Positions 8,335 through 16,777 of a stretch of 64,000 bases of DNA are shown in pieces; within the stretch, counting starts at the first letter, position 1, and each line of letters starts with the position of its first letter. Below the pieces are notes generated by a model. That model made no database searches, had not been told where the DNA came from, and was given only the letters and a program-made list of their open reading frames with translations. The position numbers and the translations under genes were made by a program. Where the stretch lies: positions 56,713 through 120,712 of the forward strand of contig DASQKI010000012.1 of assembly GCA_035630615.1 (NCBI GenBank). Direction: 5' to 3'. This DNA comes from DATFRX01 sp035630615. Lineage in GTDB: Bacteria > Actinomycetota > Actinomycetes > Propionibacteriales > Nocardioidaceae.

Positions 8335-9065
8335 GCGGCCCGCCACCCCCAGGCCCGCCACCCGGCGGCCCGCCACCCGGCGGCCCGCCACCGGGGCCAC
8401 CTCCTGGCCCGCCGCCGGGCTGGGGCCCGCCCGATCCGCCGGGCTGGGGCCCGCCCGATCCGCCTGGCTGGGTTCCACCGCCGCGCCGGCACCGGATCGC
8501 CCGATCGTCGGTCGGTCTCGGACTCGCCGGCGTTCTCCTGATCGTCGGCGGCATCATCTTCGGTCTGTGGGCGTGGGTGTTCTCCGAGCCGGCGTCCGCA
8601 ATCTCGGCCGACTGTCAGCTGCTGGAGGACGAGGCCCCGCAGTTTGGTGAAGAGCTGCAGAAGGCCCAGCTCGCCGGCGGTGACCTCGACAAGATGGCCG
8701 ACTGGATCGGAGACGCCGGCGACCACTTCATCGACATCGGCGAACGCCTCGAAGACGAAGAGCTCGGCCAGGCGATGATCGATGGCGGCAATGCCGCCAA
8801 GGACGGTGTCGAGCGGCTTCGGCAAGGCGATCTGACCGGGGGCATCGCCACCCTGCCTCCGCTGATGACGTTGGTCCAGGAGGCCTACAACTTCCTCAAC
8901 GACAACTGCGCCAACTGGAAAGGCCCCGGGCGGTGGACGTCGCCCGGCGAGACAGCGCCGACCGGCGGGCCGAGCGACCTGCCGTCGATTCCGAGCTTCT
9001 CGCTCCCCTCATTGCCGAGCTTCTCGCTGCCGTCGTTCTCGATGCCGGCGCCGCCCAAGAACTAG
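8331..9065 (+). CDS. Pro-rich N-terminus, single-pass membrane protein of unknown function
   Basis: 244 aa, starting with an ATGA overlap on the preceding gene. Residues 1-50 are PPG and PPDPPGWG repeats. A transmembrane helix at about 61-84 is followed by a helical domain with two cysteines (C95, C193) and a repetitive tail rich in SLPSFS units. The architecture and the C-x-LLED start copy those of the protein at 2787. Coupling to the large secreted protein suggests they act together at the envelope. The stop codon shares its bases with the stop of the convergent nucS gene. Confidence 0.75.
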   Translation: MSGPPPPGPPPGGPPPGGPPPGPPPGPPPGWGPPDPPGWGPPDPPGWVPPPRRHRIARSSVGLGLAGVLLIVGGIIFGLWAWVFSEPASAISADCQLLEDEAPQFGEELQKAQLAGGDLDKMADWIGDAGDHFIDIGERLEDEELGQAMIDGGNAAKDGVERLRQGDLTGGIATLPPLMTLVQEAYNFLNDNCANWKGPGRWTSPGETAPTGGPSDLPSIPSFSLPSLPSFSLPSFSMPAPPKN

Positions 9066-9736
9066 AACAGCCGCAGCCGTTCGTCGTCGACGCCGCGCAG
9101 GGCGTCGTAGTCGACGGTGACGCACGAGATGCCACGGTCCTCGGCGAGTACGCGTGCTTGGGGCTTGATCTCCTGGGCGGCGAAGATGCCGCGTACTGGG
9201 GCGAGGAGGGGATCGCGGTTGAGCAGCTCGAGGTAGCGGGTCAGTTGCTCGACGCCGTCGATCTCGCCGCGTCGCTTGATCTCGACCGCGACGCTGATGC
9301 CGTCGAGGGACCGACACAGGAGGTCGACCGGCCCGATGGCGGTGGGGTATTCGCGGCGGACGAGGATCATGCCGTCGCCGAGGGCCGAGGGATGCTCGGC
9401 GAGCAGCTCCTGGAGGTGGCGCTCGACGCCGTCCTTGACGAGCCCGGGTTCGGCCCCGATGTCATGGTCGCTGTCGTGCAGCACGTCCTCGATCCGGATC
9501 CGCAGCACGTCGTCGGACTTCATCGCAGTGACGGTCCACTCGACGACGCCGTCGTGCTCCTCCTCGCGGAGCGCGCACGGCGGGCTCATCCAGTTCAGCG
9601 GCTTGTACGCCCGGTCATCGCTGTGGATGGACACCGAACCGTCGGCCTTGACGAGGATGAGCCGGGTCGCCGACGGCAGATGGGCTGACAGCCGACCGGC
9701 GTAGTCGACTTCGCAGCGAGCAATCACGAGACGCAC
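9062..9736 (-). CDS. nucS: Mismatch-specific endonuclease NucS/EndoMS
   Basis: 224 aa, the normal NucS length. NucS cuts both strands at mismatches and replaces MutS-MutL in most actinobacteria. The N-terminal DNA-binding domain begins [16 protein letters not shown] and holds [14 protein letters not shown]. The C-terminal RecB-like nuclease domain has GPVDLLCRS followed by VAVEIKRRG, supplying the D and E-x-K catalytic residues. GTG 9736 is preceded by TACGGT 8 nt away on its strand, so the message is probably leaderless. Mycobacterial nucS (Rv1321) occupies a similar neighbourhood. Confidence 0.95.
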   Translation of the reverse strand: MRLVIARCEVDYAGRLSAHLPSATRLILVKADGSVSIHSDDRAYKPLNWMSPPCALREEEHDGVVEWTVTAMKSDDVLRIRIEDVLHDSDHDIGAEPGLVKDGVERHLQELLAEHPSALGDGMILVRREYPTAIGPVDLLCRSLDGISVAVEIKRRGEIDGVEQLTRYLELLNRDPLLAPVRGIFAAQEIKPQARVLAEDRGISCVTVDYDALRGVDDERLRLF

Positions 9737-9744
9737 GAGGACCT

Positions 9745-9750
9745 ACCGTA
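9745..9750 (-). promoter_or_regulatory. -10 box of a leaderless nucS promoter
   Basis: On the minus strand TACGGT is followed by 8 nt and then the GTG of nucS, without a Shine-Dalgarno. It diverges from the thioesterase promoter at 9801. Confidence 0.5.
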
Positions 9751-9800
9751 GCCGCTGCGCCGTGGCACTCTGGTCGGCCGGTGCACGCGTGTCGATGCCC

Positions 9801-9806
9801 TACGGT
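9801..9806 (+). promoter_or_regulatory. -10 box of a leaderless thioesterase promoter
   Basis: TACGGT, then 7 nt, then GTG 9814. The hexamer and the arrangement are nearly the same as for divergent nucS. No Shine-Dalgarno is present. Confidence 0.5.
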
Positions 9807-9813
9807 TGTCGGC

Positions 9814-10269
9814 GTGACAGACAACCCCTTCGAGTCCGCGACGTCGATGCTCGACGCCGGGCGCAGTGTGCTCGCGGCGCAGGCGTTCAGCGAACTGATG
9901 GGCGCCGAGTTGGAGCGCTTCGAGCCGGGGTCGGCCGACCTGCGGCTGCCGCTTCGGCCGCAGCTGCGCCAGCAGTTCGGACTCACGCACGGCGGTGTCG
10001 TGTCCTATCTGGTCGACAACACGCTGACCTTCGCCGGCGGATCCGTCCTCGGCCCAGAAGTGCTGACCGCGGAGTTCAAGGTCAGCTATGTCGCGCCGGC
10101 GGTCGGTGAAGCGCTGATCGCCCGGGCCACCGTCGTGCATCAAGGCCGGCGGCAGGCGGTGTGCCGGTGTGACGTGTTTGACGTCACAGAGGGCGTCGAG
10201 GCACTGTGCGCCACCGCACTCGGGACGATCCGCTCTGTGCGTGAGCCTGCGGCGCGCGACGCCGACTGA
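9814..10269 (+). CDS. PaaI-family hotdog thioesterase
   Basis: 151 aa with the hotdog fold seen in PaaI/YbgC-type acyl-CoA thioesterases. The signature GLTHGGVVSYLVDN (about residues 59-72) carries the helix-start HGG and the acidic residue that activates water. It likely hydrolyses acyl- or aryl-CoA thioesters in the cytoplasm. Its place just before the CoA-dependent dehydrogenase suggests a housekeeping role in acyl-CoA metabolism. GTG 9814 is preferred over GTG 9781 because of the adjoining -10 box and because the extra N-terminus looks non-coding. Confidence 0.85.
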   Translation: MTDNPFESATSMLDAGRSVLAAQAFSELMGAELERFEPGSADLRLPLRPQLRQQFGLTHGGVVSYLVDNTLTFAGGSVLGPEVLTAEFKVSYVAPAVGEALIARATVVHQGRRQAVCRCDVFDVTEGVEALCATALGTIRSVREPAARDAD

Positions 10270-10288
10270 TCATGCGACACTGCCGCTC

Positions 10289-12082
10289 ATGACTCGTGAC
10301 ATCAGCAGCGTCGGCATTGTCGGTCTGGGAACTATGGGTGCCGGCATCGTCGAGGTGTTCGCCCGCAACGGATTCGACGTTGTGGGGGTCGAGCGCGATG
10401 ACGAGTCGCTCGAACGCGGTCGCCAACATGTCCAGCACTCGACCGATCGCGCCGTCAAGCGAGCCAAGCTGAGTGTCGAGGACCAGCAGGCGCTCTTCGA
10501 CCGGATCACGTTCACGACCGGACTCGACGAGGTGAAGAGCTGCGACCTGGTCGTCGAGGCCGTCGTGGAGCACCTCGACCTCAAACGGCAGGTGTTCGGG
10601 AGCCTCGACGAGATAGTCGGCGAGGACGCGATCCTCGCGACCAACACATCGTCGCTCTCGGTCACCGAGATCTCGGCTGCGACCGCGCATCCCGACCGCG
10701 TCGTCGGGATGCACTTCTTCAACCCGGCGCCAGTGCAGGCGTTCGTCGAGGTGATCCGGACCGTTGTGACCGCGCCGGACGTGATCGAGGACGTGCAAGC
10801 CCTCGCGAAACGACTGGGCAAGAACCCGGTCGTGGCCGGCGACAAGGCGGGGTTCATCGCGAACGCGTTGCTGTTCGGGTACCTCAACCATGCCGCGTCG
10901 ATGTACGAGGCGAGGTACGCGACCCGAGAGGACATCGACGCGGCGATGCGGCTCGGGTGCGGCTATCCGATGGGGCCGCTGGCGCTGCTCGACCTGATCG
11001 GCCTCGACACCGCGTACGAGATTCTCGACACGATGTACCGCCAGGGCCGCAACCGACTGCATGCGCCGGCGCCGATCCTGAAGCAGATGGTCACCGCCGG
11101 GCTCCTTGGCCGCAAGACGGGTCGCGGCTTTTACACCTACGCCGAGGCCGACTCACCGGTGGTCGTCGACGACGCCGAGACGCCTGCGTCGTCCGCAGCT
11201 GACGGCGAGGGCCAGCCACACGGGTCGATCAACACGGTTGGCGTCGTCGGCTCGGGGACGATGGCCACCGGCATCGTCGAGGTGTTCGCCAAGGCGGGCT
11301 ACGACGTCGTCTACGTCGCGCGCGGCGACGACAAGGTGACGCGGGTTCGCGACACGATCACCCGATCGCTCGACAAGGCGATTCAGCGCGGCAAGCTCGA
11401 GGAGCCGGCCAAGGAGGAGGTCCTCGGCCATCTGCGCGGCTCGGCCCGCCTCGAGGATCTGGCCGAGGTCGACATCGTGATCGAGGCGATCGCGGAGGAG
11501 CTGTCGGTCAAGCAGGCGATGTTCGAAAACCTCGACGAGATCTGCAAGCCCTCGACGATCCTCGCGACCACGACGTCGTCCTTGCCCGTCATCGAATGCT
11601 CCACGGTGACCAACCGACCCGGTCGCGTCGTCGGCATGCATTTCTTCAATCCGGCGCAGATCATGAAGCTGGTCGAGGTGGTCTCGACCGTCTCGACGTC
11701 CGACGAAGCCGCGTCGACCGTACGCGCGCTGTGCATCGCGATCGGCAAGCATCCCGTGTCGTGCGGTGACCGCGCCGGATTCATCGTCAACGGGCTGCTG
11801 TTTCCGTACCTCAACGACGCGGTCAAGATGCTCGAGGCGCACTACGCCACGTCCGACGACATCGACACGGCGATGAAGGAGGGCTGCGCCCTTCCGATGG
11901 GGCCGTTCGAGCTGCTCGACGTCGTCGGACTGGACGTGTCGCTCGCGATCCAGCGGACGCTGTATCTGGAGTTTCGCGAGCCTGGCTTCGCTCCGGCCCC
12001 GCTCCTCGAGCACCTCGTGACGGCCGGATACCTCGGACGCAAGGCCGGTCGGGGCTTCCGCGACCACACCGCTTCGTCGTGA
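10289..12082 (+). CDS. Tandem-duplicated 3-hydroxybutyryl-CoA dehydrogenase
   Basis: 597 aa made of two complete dehydrogenase modules: residues about 1-287 and 314-597, joined by a Ser/Ala/Asp-rich linker. Each has an NAD(P) loop (GLGTMG at 12-17; GSGTMA at 321-326), a catalytic-Ser region (NTSSL; TTSSL), a catalytic His in GMHFFNPA (H142; H451) and the C-terminal GRK-GRGF end. It probably reduces acetoacetyl-CoA to 3-hydroxybutyryl-CoA for the ethylmalonyl-CoA pathway or polyhydroxybutyrate turnover. Both modules look intact, although the second has Ala for the last Gly of its nucleotide loop. Similar ~590-aa fused proteins are, as I recall, found in Streptomyces. The stop overlaps the next gene by 4 bp. 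Confidence 0.9.
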   Translation: MTRDISSVGIVGLGTMGAGIVEVFARNGFDVVGVERDDESLERGRQHVQHSTDRAVKRAKLSVEDQQALFDRITFTTGLDEVKSCDLVVEAVVEHLDLKRQVFGSLDEIVGEDAILATNTSSLSVTEISAATAHPDRVVGMHFFNPAPVQAFVEVIRTVVTAPDVIEDVQALAKRLGKNPVVAGDKAGFIANALLFGYLNHAASMYEARYATREDIDAAMRLGCGYPMGPLALLDLIGLDTAYEILDTMYRQGRNRLHAPAPILKQMVTAGLLGRKTGRGFYTYAEADSPVVVDDAETPASSAADGEGQPHGSINTVGVVGSGTMATGIVEVFAKAGYDVVYVARGDDKVTRVRDTITRSLDKAIQRGKLEEPAKEEVLGHLRGSARLEDLAEVDIVIEAIAEELSVKQAMFENLDEICKPSTILATTTSSLPVIECSTVTNRPGRVVGMHFFNPAQIMKLVEVVSTVSTSDEAASTVRALCIAIGKHPVSCGDRAGFIVNGLLFPYLNDAVKMLEAHYATSDDIDTAMKEGCALPMGPFELLDVVGLDVSLAIQRTLYLEFREPGFAPAPLLEHLVTAGYLGRKAGRGFRDHTASS

Positions 12083-12900
12083 CGATGCGGCCGATCCGCG
12101 GCACGTCGGTCCTCCCGGCCCGGCGCGAGCCGGTGACGCTGCACACCGCTGACGGCCTGGAGCTCGTCGGCGAGCTGGCCCGGCCGGCTGACTCCGACCC
12201 GATCGCGACCCTCATCTGCCTGCATCCGCTGCCCACGCATGGCGGCATGATGGACAGCCACCTGATCCGCAAGGCGTCCTACCGACTGCCGGCGCTGGCC
12301 GGTCTCGCCGTCCTGCGGTTCAACACCCGCGGCACGAGCAGCGTCCAGGGCACCAGCCAAGGCACGTTCGACAATGCGGTCGGTGAGCGATACGACGTCG
12401 CCGCCGCGCTGGAGTACGCGGAGTTCGCCGAGCTGCCGCGGATCTGGCTCGTCGGCTGGTCGTTCGGGACCGACCTCGCACTGATGTACGGCCTCGACCC
12501 GGTGATCGAGGGGGCCGTCTTGCTGTCACCGCCGCTGCGTCACTCCGATCGCGACGTGCTCCAACGCTGGGCCGAAGCCGGCATCCCGTTGCACGCGCTG
12601 GTGCCCGAGCTCGATGACTACCTGCGTCCGCCCGAGGCGCGAGAGCGGTTCGCCGTCGTGTCGCAGGCCGAGGTCATCGGCGTCGACGGAGCCAAACACC
12701 TCTGGGTCGGCCATGCCGAACGCGTTCTCGACGAGATCGTGGCGCGAGTCGCTCCGGAGGTCGGCGTGCCGCTGCCGCGCGAGTGGGGTGGGCCGATGGA
12801 TACCGCCGACAGCTCGGCCTACGCCGACCGCACGGTGGCTGCCTTCTCGGACGTACCGCTGCCGTCACGCCCCGACCGGGGCGGCGACGAGGGCGGCTAG
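12079..12900 (+). CDS. Alpha/beta hydrolase
   Basis: 273 aa starting at GTG 12079, which overlaps the preceding TGA (GTGA). The nucleophile elbow is GWSFG (Ser about residue 133), preceded by the oxyanion segment CLHPLPTHGG. A late GAKHLWVGH supplies the likely catalytic His. The family hydrolyses esters, thioesters or related bonds, and coupling to the dehydrogenase hints at a CoA-ester or PHB-type substrate. That is inference only. ATG 12085 is an alternative start. Confidence 0.8.
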   Translation: MTMRPIRGTSVLPARREPVTLHTADGLELVGELARPADSDPIATLICLHPLPTHGGMMDSHLIRKASYRLPALAGLAVLRFNTRGTSSVQGTSQGTFDNAVGERYDVAAALEYAEFAELPRIWLVGWSFGTDLALMYGLDPVIEGAVLLSPPLRHSDRDVLQRWAEAGIPLHALVPELDDYLRPPEARERFAVVSQAEVIGVDGAKHLWVGHAERVLDEIVARVAPEVGVPLPREWGGPMDTADSSAYADRTVAAFSDVPLPSRPDRGGDEGG

Positions 12901-12908
12901 CTCCGCCG

Positions 12909-14090
12909 TCAGAGCTGGGCTTGCCGCGGGACGACGATCTCGCGGATGAGGAAGAGGACTGCGGCGGCGACCGGGATCGCGAGGAGCGCTCCGGGAACGC
13001 CCAGCAGCGAACCGCCGAGTAGAGCCGCGACCACCGTGACGACCGGGGAGACCGACATGGACCGCGACATGATGCGCGGATAGACGATGTAGTTCTCGAT
13101 CTGCTGATAGATCACGAAGAAGATCACGCAGGCGATCCCGATGCCGAGCGACGTCGCGAAGCCGATGATGCTGACGATGAACGCGCCGATCGTCGCGCCG
13201 ATCAACGGGATGAAGTCGAGCAGTCCAACGACCAGGGCGAGAGCGATGGCGTATTCACCGAGCCCCGCGATCGTCAGGAAGATCGCCGTGCTGATCGCGG
13301 CGCAGGTGGCGATCCCGACCGCCCCGATCACATAGCCGCCGGTCTGGTCCAGAACCGCGTCGGTGAGGTACGCGACCCGCTCCCGACGCGACTCCGGGGT
13401 GACTTGCAGGAAGGAGTTGCGGATCGACGGCAGGCTGCTGAGGAAGTACAGCGTGAGCACGAAGATCACGAAGACGTTGAACAGCGCGCTCAGGACGAAC
13501 GCACCGACGCCGAGGGCGCCGCCGAAGACCTGGTTGGCTAGGTCGCTGCTGGTCAGCGTGCTCTCGACCCGGTCGAAGATGTCGTATTTCTCGTCCAGGT
13601 CGAGCAAGGTCTGGTTGCTACGCGCTTCGTCGATCCACTCCGGCACGTTGTCGATCAGTGCCTGGATCTGGTCGCTGATGACGGGGACCAGGGAGACGAC
13701 GAACAGCGCGACCGCGCCGAGAAATCCCAGCGCGACCAGCGCGACCGCGATCCCGCGCCGCATGCCGCGCCGGGTCAGGACGCGGACGAGCGGATCGAGT
13801 CCCACGGCGATGAAGAACGACACGACGATGAGGACGAGGATCCCGCTCGTCGCCTGGATCGCGTTGACGAGGATGATGGCGACCAGCGCACCGAGTGCGC
13901 CGAAGAAGCCGAGGTAGAACGGCGAGTGCCGTTGGAAGGGAGCGCCGAGGGTCCCGAACCGAGTCTCAGCGCGCGGCCGAGCATCGGCGTCTGCCTTGGC
14001 ATCCGTCGGCCCGGTGTCGTTGGGCTCGGTTGGGTCCGGCTCGGCGTCGACGGAGGAGTCGGTGCCAGGTGACGTCTCGGAGTCGCTCAC
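12909..14090 (-). CDS. AI-2E (PerM/UPF0118) family membrane transporter
   Basis: About 393 aa from GTG 14090. The first 70 residues are acidic and Pro/Asp/Glu-rich, and the rest has the family's eight-helix pattern, including the conserved GLLDFIPLIGATIGA and a closing GVPGALLAIPVAA. Members range from the putative AI-2 exporter TqsA to Na+/H+ antiporters, so substrate is open. GTG 14090 is preferred because TAGGCT lies 7 nt upstream (leaderless); a longer reading frame back to 14234 would run through two palindromes and lacks a ribosome site. It converges on the hydrolase with 8 bp between stops. Confidence 0.85.
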   Translation of the reverse strand: MSDSETSPGTDSSVDAEPDPTEPNDTGPTDAKADADARPRAETRFGTLGAPFQRHSPFYLGFFGALGALVAIILVNAIQATSGILVLIVVSFFIAVGLDPLVRVLTRRGMRRGIAVALVALGFLGAVALFVVSLVPVISDQIQALIDNVPEWIDEARSNQTLLDLDEKYDIFDRVESTLTSSDLANQVFGGALGVGAFVLSALFNVFVIFVLTLYFLSSLPSIRNSFLQVTPESRRERVAYLTDAVLDQTGGYVIGAVGIATCAAISTAIFLTIAGLGEYAIALALVVGLLDFIPLIGATIGAFIVSIIGFATSLGIGIACVIFFVIYQQIENYIVYPRIMSRSMSVSPVVTVVAALLGGSLLGVPGALLAIPVAAAVLFLIREIVVPRQAQL

Positions 14091-14097
14091 GCGGGGG

Positions 14098-14103
14098 AGC
14101 CTA
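14098..14103 (-). promoter_or_regulatory. -10 box of a leaderless AI-2E transporter promoter
   Basis: TAGGCT on the minus strand, 7 nt before GTG 14090. No purine-rich ribosome site precedes that start. Confidence 0.45.
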
Positions 14104-14185
14104 ACCGGCGGGGGAGATGTCGGCGTGGCCGGCACGGCAGGACGCGGTTTCATAGCGCCCAGGTACCCAGGACTTGGCATGCCGA

Positions 14186-14217
14186 CACTCTGCGTGGGCT
14201 CGATCCCGTGCAGAGTG
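14186..14217. repeat. Inverted repeat, 8-bp arms
   Basis: CACTCTGC and GCAGAGTG flank a 16-nt loop containing GGGCTCGATCCC. The arms are themselves flanked by a direct TGCCGACA repeat. It lies downstream of the coiled-coil gene and upstream of the transporter. It may be a terminator without a U-tract or an operator. Confidence 0.55.
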
Positions 14218-14223
14218 CCGACA

Positions 14224-14241
14224 TACCACGTCAACGTGGTA
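14224..14241. promoter_or_regulatory. Perfect 18-bp palindrome, possible operator
   Basis: TACCACGT-CA-ACGTGGTA, two perfect 8-bp arms around 2 bp, 25 bp past the stop of the coiled-coil gene. The symmetry and length suit a dimeric regulator such as a TetR- or LacI-type protein, but no such gene is adjacent. Confidence 0.5.
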
Positions 14242-14266
14242 AACCGACGACGGCGTTGAGCCCTGG

Positions 14267-15382
14267 TCAGGACTTGTCGTCGTCAGACTTCTTCTTCGAG
14301 TCGGAGTCGTCGTCGCTCACGCTGGGAGCAGCCGGAAGCTCCAGCCCGCCGAACTGCGAGACGATCTCCTTGAGCTGGGCCAGCTGCGACACGATCGCGT
14401 CGCGACGCCGCTCGACCTTCTCGAGGTCGGCCCGCGCGTTGATCGTCTGGCGCTCCATGTCGGCCCGCGCCTGCGCGACCGCGTGCTCGGCCTGCTTCTT
14501 GGCCGTTGACACGATCTGCTCGGACTCGCGGCGCGCCCGCGACACCTGACGCTCGGCCTCGGTCGCGGCCTCCTCGCGGTGCTTGGTCGCCTGGGCCATC
14601 GCGGTCCGCGCCCGATCCTCGGCGTTGGCGGCCCGCATCTCGGCTTCCTTGACGAGGCGGTCAGTCTCGGCGGTGGCGGCCGCGTGGTTGTCCGAGGCCT
14701 CCTTCGACAGCCGTTCCCGCTCCACGGCAAGCAGGCGGCGAGCCTCGGTGAGCTCGCGGTCAGCCGTCGACTGGATCTGCTCGGCTTCGCGCCGGGCGGA
14801 CGTCAGCTTGGAGTTGGCCTCCTGCTCGGCCGCCAACCGCAGCTGGTCGGCCTCACGGCGGGCGGCCTCGACCAGGTCGGCGGCCTCGGCCTTGGCCAGC
14901 GCCCGCTCCTCGTCGGCCGAGGCCAGCAGGCGGGCCCGCTCGTCCTCGATCTCGGCGAGCTGCACGACCCGGACGTCGTCGGCCTCCTTGGCGGCCGACG
15001 CTCGGGTCGCCGCCGCGTCACGTTCGGCCTGGGTGCGAAGTTCGTCCGCCTGAGCTCGGGCTCGACTCACCACCTCTTCGGCCTGCTGCTCTGCCAGCGC
15101 GAGCATTTCGGCGGCCTTGCCGCCGAGTCCCGCGTAGCTCGGCGTCTCAGCCTCGGCGAGCTGTTGGTTGAGCGAATCGACCTGCGACTCGAGCTCTCGG
15201 ACGCGCTTTTGCGCCGTGGAGACCTCGTTCGAGGACTTGCTCATCTTGTCTTTTTGCTCTTGGGCCCAGGTGTCCACCGCCTCGCGGTCGTAACCGCTGC
15301 GACGAACGATCGGGAACAGGCCAGCTGCCTCGGTCGTCGTCTTGGTCGGGTCGAAGATGGACAATCCCTGCTGGTCGGCCAT
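14267..15382 (-). CDS. Long coiled-coil polar-growth/cytoskeletal protein (DivIVA/Scy/FilP-like)
   Basis: 371 aa. The N-terminus (about 22-40) has the DivIVA-like FPIVRRSGYDREAVDTW, and residues about 45-335 form an almost unbroken Ala/Glu/Arg-rich coiled coil. The tail is acidic and Ser/Asp/Lys-rich. In Streptomyces the filament proteins FilP and Scy lie next to epimerase, thiolase and a MeaB-like gene, as this one nearly does, so a role in scaffolding at poles or septa is likely. It could also be a shorter divergent relative. The start ATG 15382 has a GAGGATGGCGG run upstream. Confidence 0.75.
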   Translation of the reverse strand: MADQQGLSIFDPTKTTTEAAGLFPIVRRSGYDREAVDTWAQEQKDKMSKSSNEVSTAQKRVRELESQVDSLNQQLAEAETPSYAGLGGKAAEMLALAEQQAEEVVSRARAQADELRTQAERDAAATRASAAKEADDVRVVQLAEIEDERARLLASADEERALAKAEAADLVEAARREADQLRLAAEQEANSKLTSARREAEQIQSTADRELTEARRLLAVERERLSKEASDNHAAATAETDRLVKEAEMRAANAEDRARTAMAQATKHREEAATEAERQVSRARRESEQIVSTAKKQAEHAVAQARADMERQTINARADLEKVERRRDAIVSQLAQLKEIVSQFGGLELPAAPSVSDDDSDSKKKSDDDKS

Positions 15383-15430
15383 CCGCCATCCTCACTGTTT
15401 TGGGTCGTGCAGGAGCGCCCGGTTGGGGGC

Positions 15431-16768
15431 TCAGGAACCTCGGAAGCGGGTTATCGCCCCTAGGTGCCTGGCACGCAACTCCTCATTGCGCACCCCGAGG
15501 CCCCGCTCCGGTGCCAGACAGAGTACTCCTACCTTGCCCTGATGTTTATTGCGGTGTACCTCGAACGCCGCTTGTCCAGTTTCAGGTAGATCATACGTCT
15601 TAGACAGTGTTGGATGAATATGGCCCTTTGAGATCAATCGGTTCGCCTCCCACGCCTCCCGGTAGTTGGCGAAGTGCGAGCCGACGATGTTCTTGAGGTT
15701 CATCCACAGATAGCGGTTGTCGTAGGTGTGCCAGAAGCCCGAGGTCGAAGCACACGTGACGATCGTGCCGCCGCGCTTGGCCACGAAAACGCTCGCGCCG
15801 AAGGTGTCCCGGCCGGGGTGCTCGAACACGATGTCCGGGTCGTCCCCGCCGGTGAGCTCGCGGATGCGGGCGCCGAACCGCCGCCACTCCTTCGGGTCCG
15901 GAGTGTGCTCGTCCTTCCAAAACCGGAAATCCTCGGCGGCTCGGTCGATGATGAGGTCGGAGCCCATCGCGCGACACAGGTTGGCCTTCTCCGGGCTGGA
16001 CACGACGCAGACCGGGATGGCGCCGCCGTTGAGTGCCATCTGGGTGGCATAGGAGCCGAGGCCGCCGGAGGCGCCCCAGACGAGCACCACGTCTCCCTGC
16101 TTCATGTCGGCCCCGTTGCGCGACACGAGCTGGCGGTAGGCCGTGGAGTTGACCAGACCCGGGCAGGCGGCCTCCTCCCACGTGAGGTGGTCGGGCTTGG
16201 GCATCAGCTGGTTGGACTTGACCAGGGCGATCTCGGCGAGGCCGCCGAAGTTGGTCTCGAAGCCCCAGATGCGTTGCTCGGGGTCGAGCATCGTGTCGTT
16301 GTGGCCGTCCGGATGCTCGAGCTCGACCGACAGGCAGTGCGCCACGACCTCGTCGCCGGGCTTCCAGGCATTGACGCCGATGCCGGTGCGCAGCACGACG
16401 CCGGCGAGGTCGGACCCGACCACGTGGTACGGGAGGTCGTGCCGCTCGGCGAGTGGCGACGTCTTGCCGTACCGCTCGAGGAATCCGAACGTCGACATCG
16501 GCTCGAAGATCGACGTCCACACGGTGTTGTAGTTGATGGCGCTCGCCATGACGGCGACCAGCGCCTCGCCCGGGCCGAGCTCGGGCACGGGGACCTCGTC
16601 CACGTGCAGGCTCTTGCGGGGGTCTTTGTCGCTGGCTTCGAGCCCGTCGAACATCTCGGTCTCGTCCTTGCGGACGGTCACGGCGCGATAGGACTCGGGG
16701 ATCGGCAGCGCGGCGAAAGTCTCGGCGTCGGTGTCGCCAGCGAGGATGGCGTCGAGGATCTCCTGCAC
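15431..16768 (-). CDS. ccr: Crotonyl-CoA carboxylase/reductase
   Basis: 445 aa, the family length. Ccr reduces crotonyl-CoA with NADPH while fixing CO2 to give (2S)-ethylmalonyl-CoA, the committing step of the ethylmalonyl-CoA pathway, and also supplies ethylmalonyl-CoA for polyketides. The medium-chain dehydrogenase/reductase fold is clear: INYNTVWTSIFEP substrate segment, NADPH loop GASGGLGSYATQ (about 230-241), IVFEHPGRDTFG and FWHTYDNRYLWMN. GTG 16768 follows an AGGAG site. It starts 9 bp after the epimerase stop on the same strand, so the two are co-transcribed. Confidence 0.95.
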   Translation of the reverse strand: MQEILDAILAGDTDAETFAALPIPESYRAVTVRKDETEMFDGLEASDKDPRKSLHVDEVPVPELGPGEALVAVMASAINYNTVWTSIFEPMSTFGFLERYGKTSPLAERHDLPYHVVGSDLAGVVLRTGIGVNAWKPGDEVVAHCLSVELEHPDGHNDTMLDPEQRIWGFETNFGGLAEIALVKSNQLMPKPDHLTWEEAACPGLVNSTAYRQLVSRNGADMKQGDVVLVWGASGGLGSYATQMALNGGAIPVCVVSSPEKANLCRAMGSDLIIDRAAEDFRFWKDEHTPDPKEWRRFGARIRELTGGDDPDIVFEHPGRDTFGASVFVAKRGGTIVTCASTSGFWHTYDNRYLWMNLKNIVGSHFANYREAWEANRLISKGHIHPTLSKTYDLPETGQAAFEVHRNKHQGKVGVLCLAPERGLGVRNEELRARHLGAITRFRGS

Positions 16769-16777
16769 GGATCGCTC

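Noticed and set aside
9781..9813. Earlier GTG start for the thioesterase
   Set aside because: It would place the TACGGT promoter inside the gene, and the extra residues do not fit the family.
14091..14234. N-terminal extension of the AI-2E transporter
   Set aside because: It would have to cross both palindromes and use a TTG without a ribosome site. GTG 14090 with a -10 box at 7 nt is better.
15460..15535. CTGGCAC...GTGCCAG pair near the 3' end of ccr
   Set aside because: It lies within the conserved C-terminal coding sequence of Ccr, the arms are only 7 bp, and the gap is long. Chance explains it.
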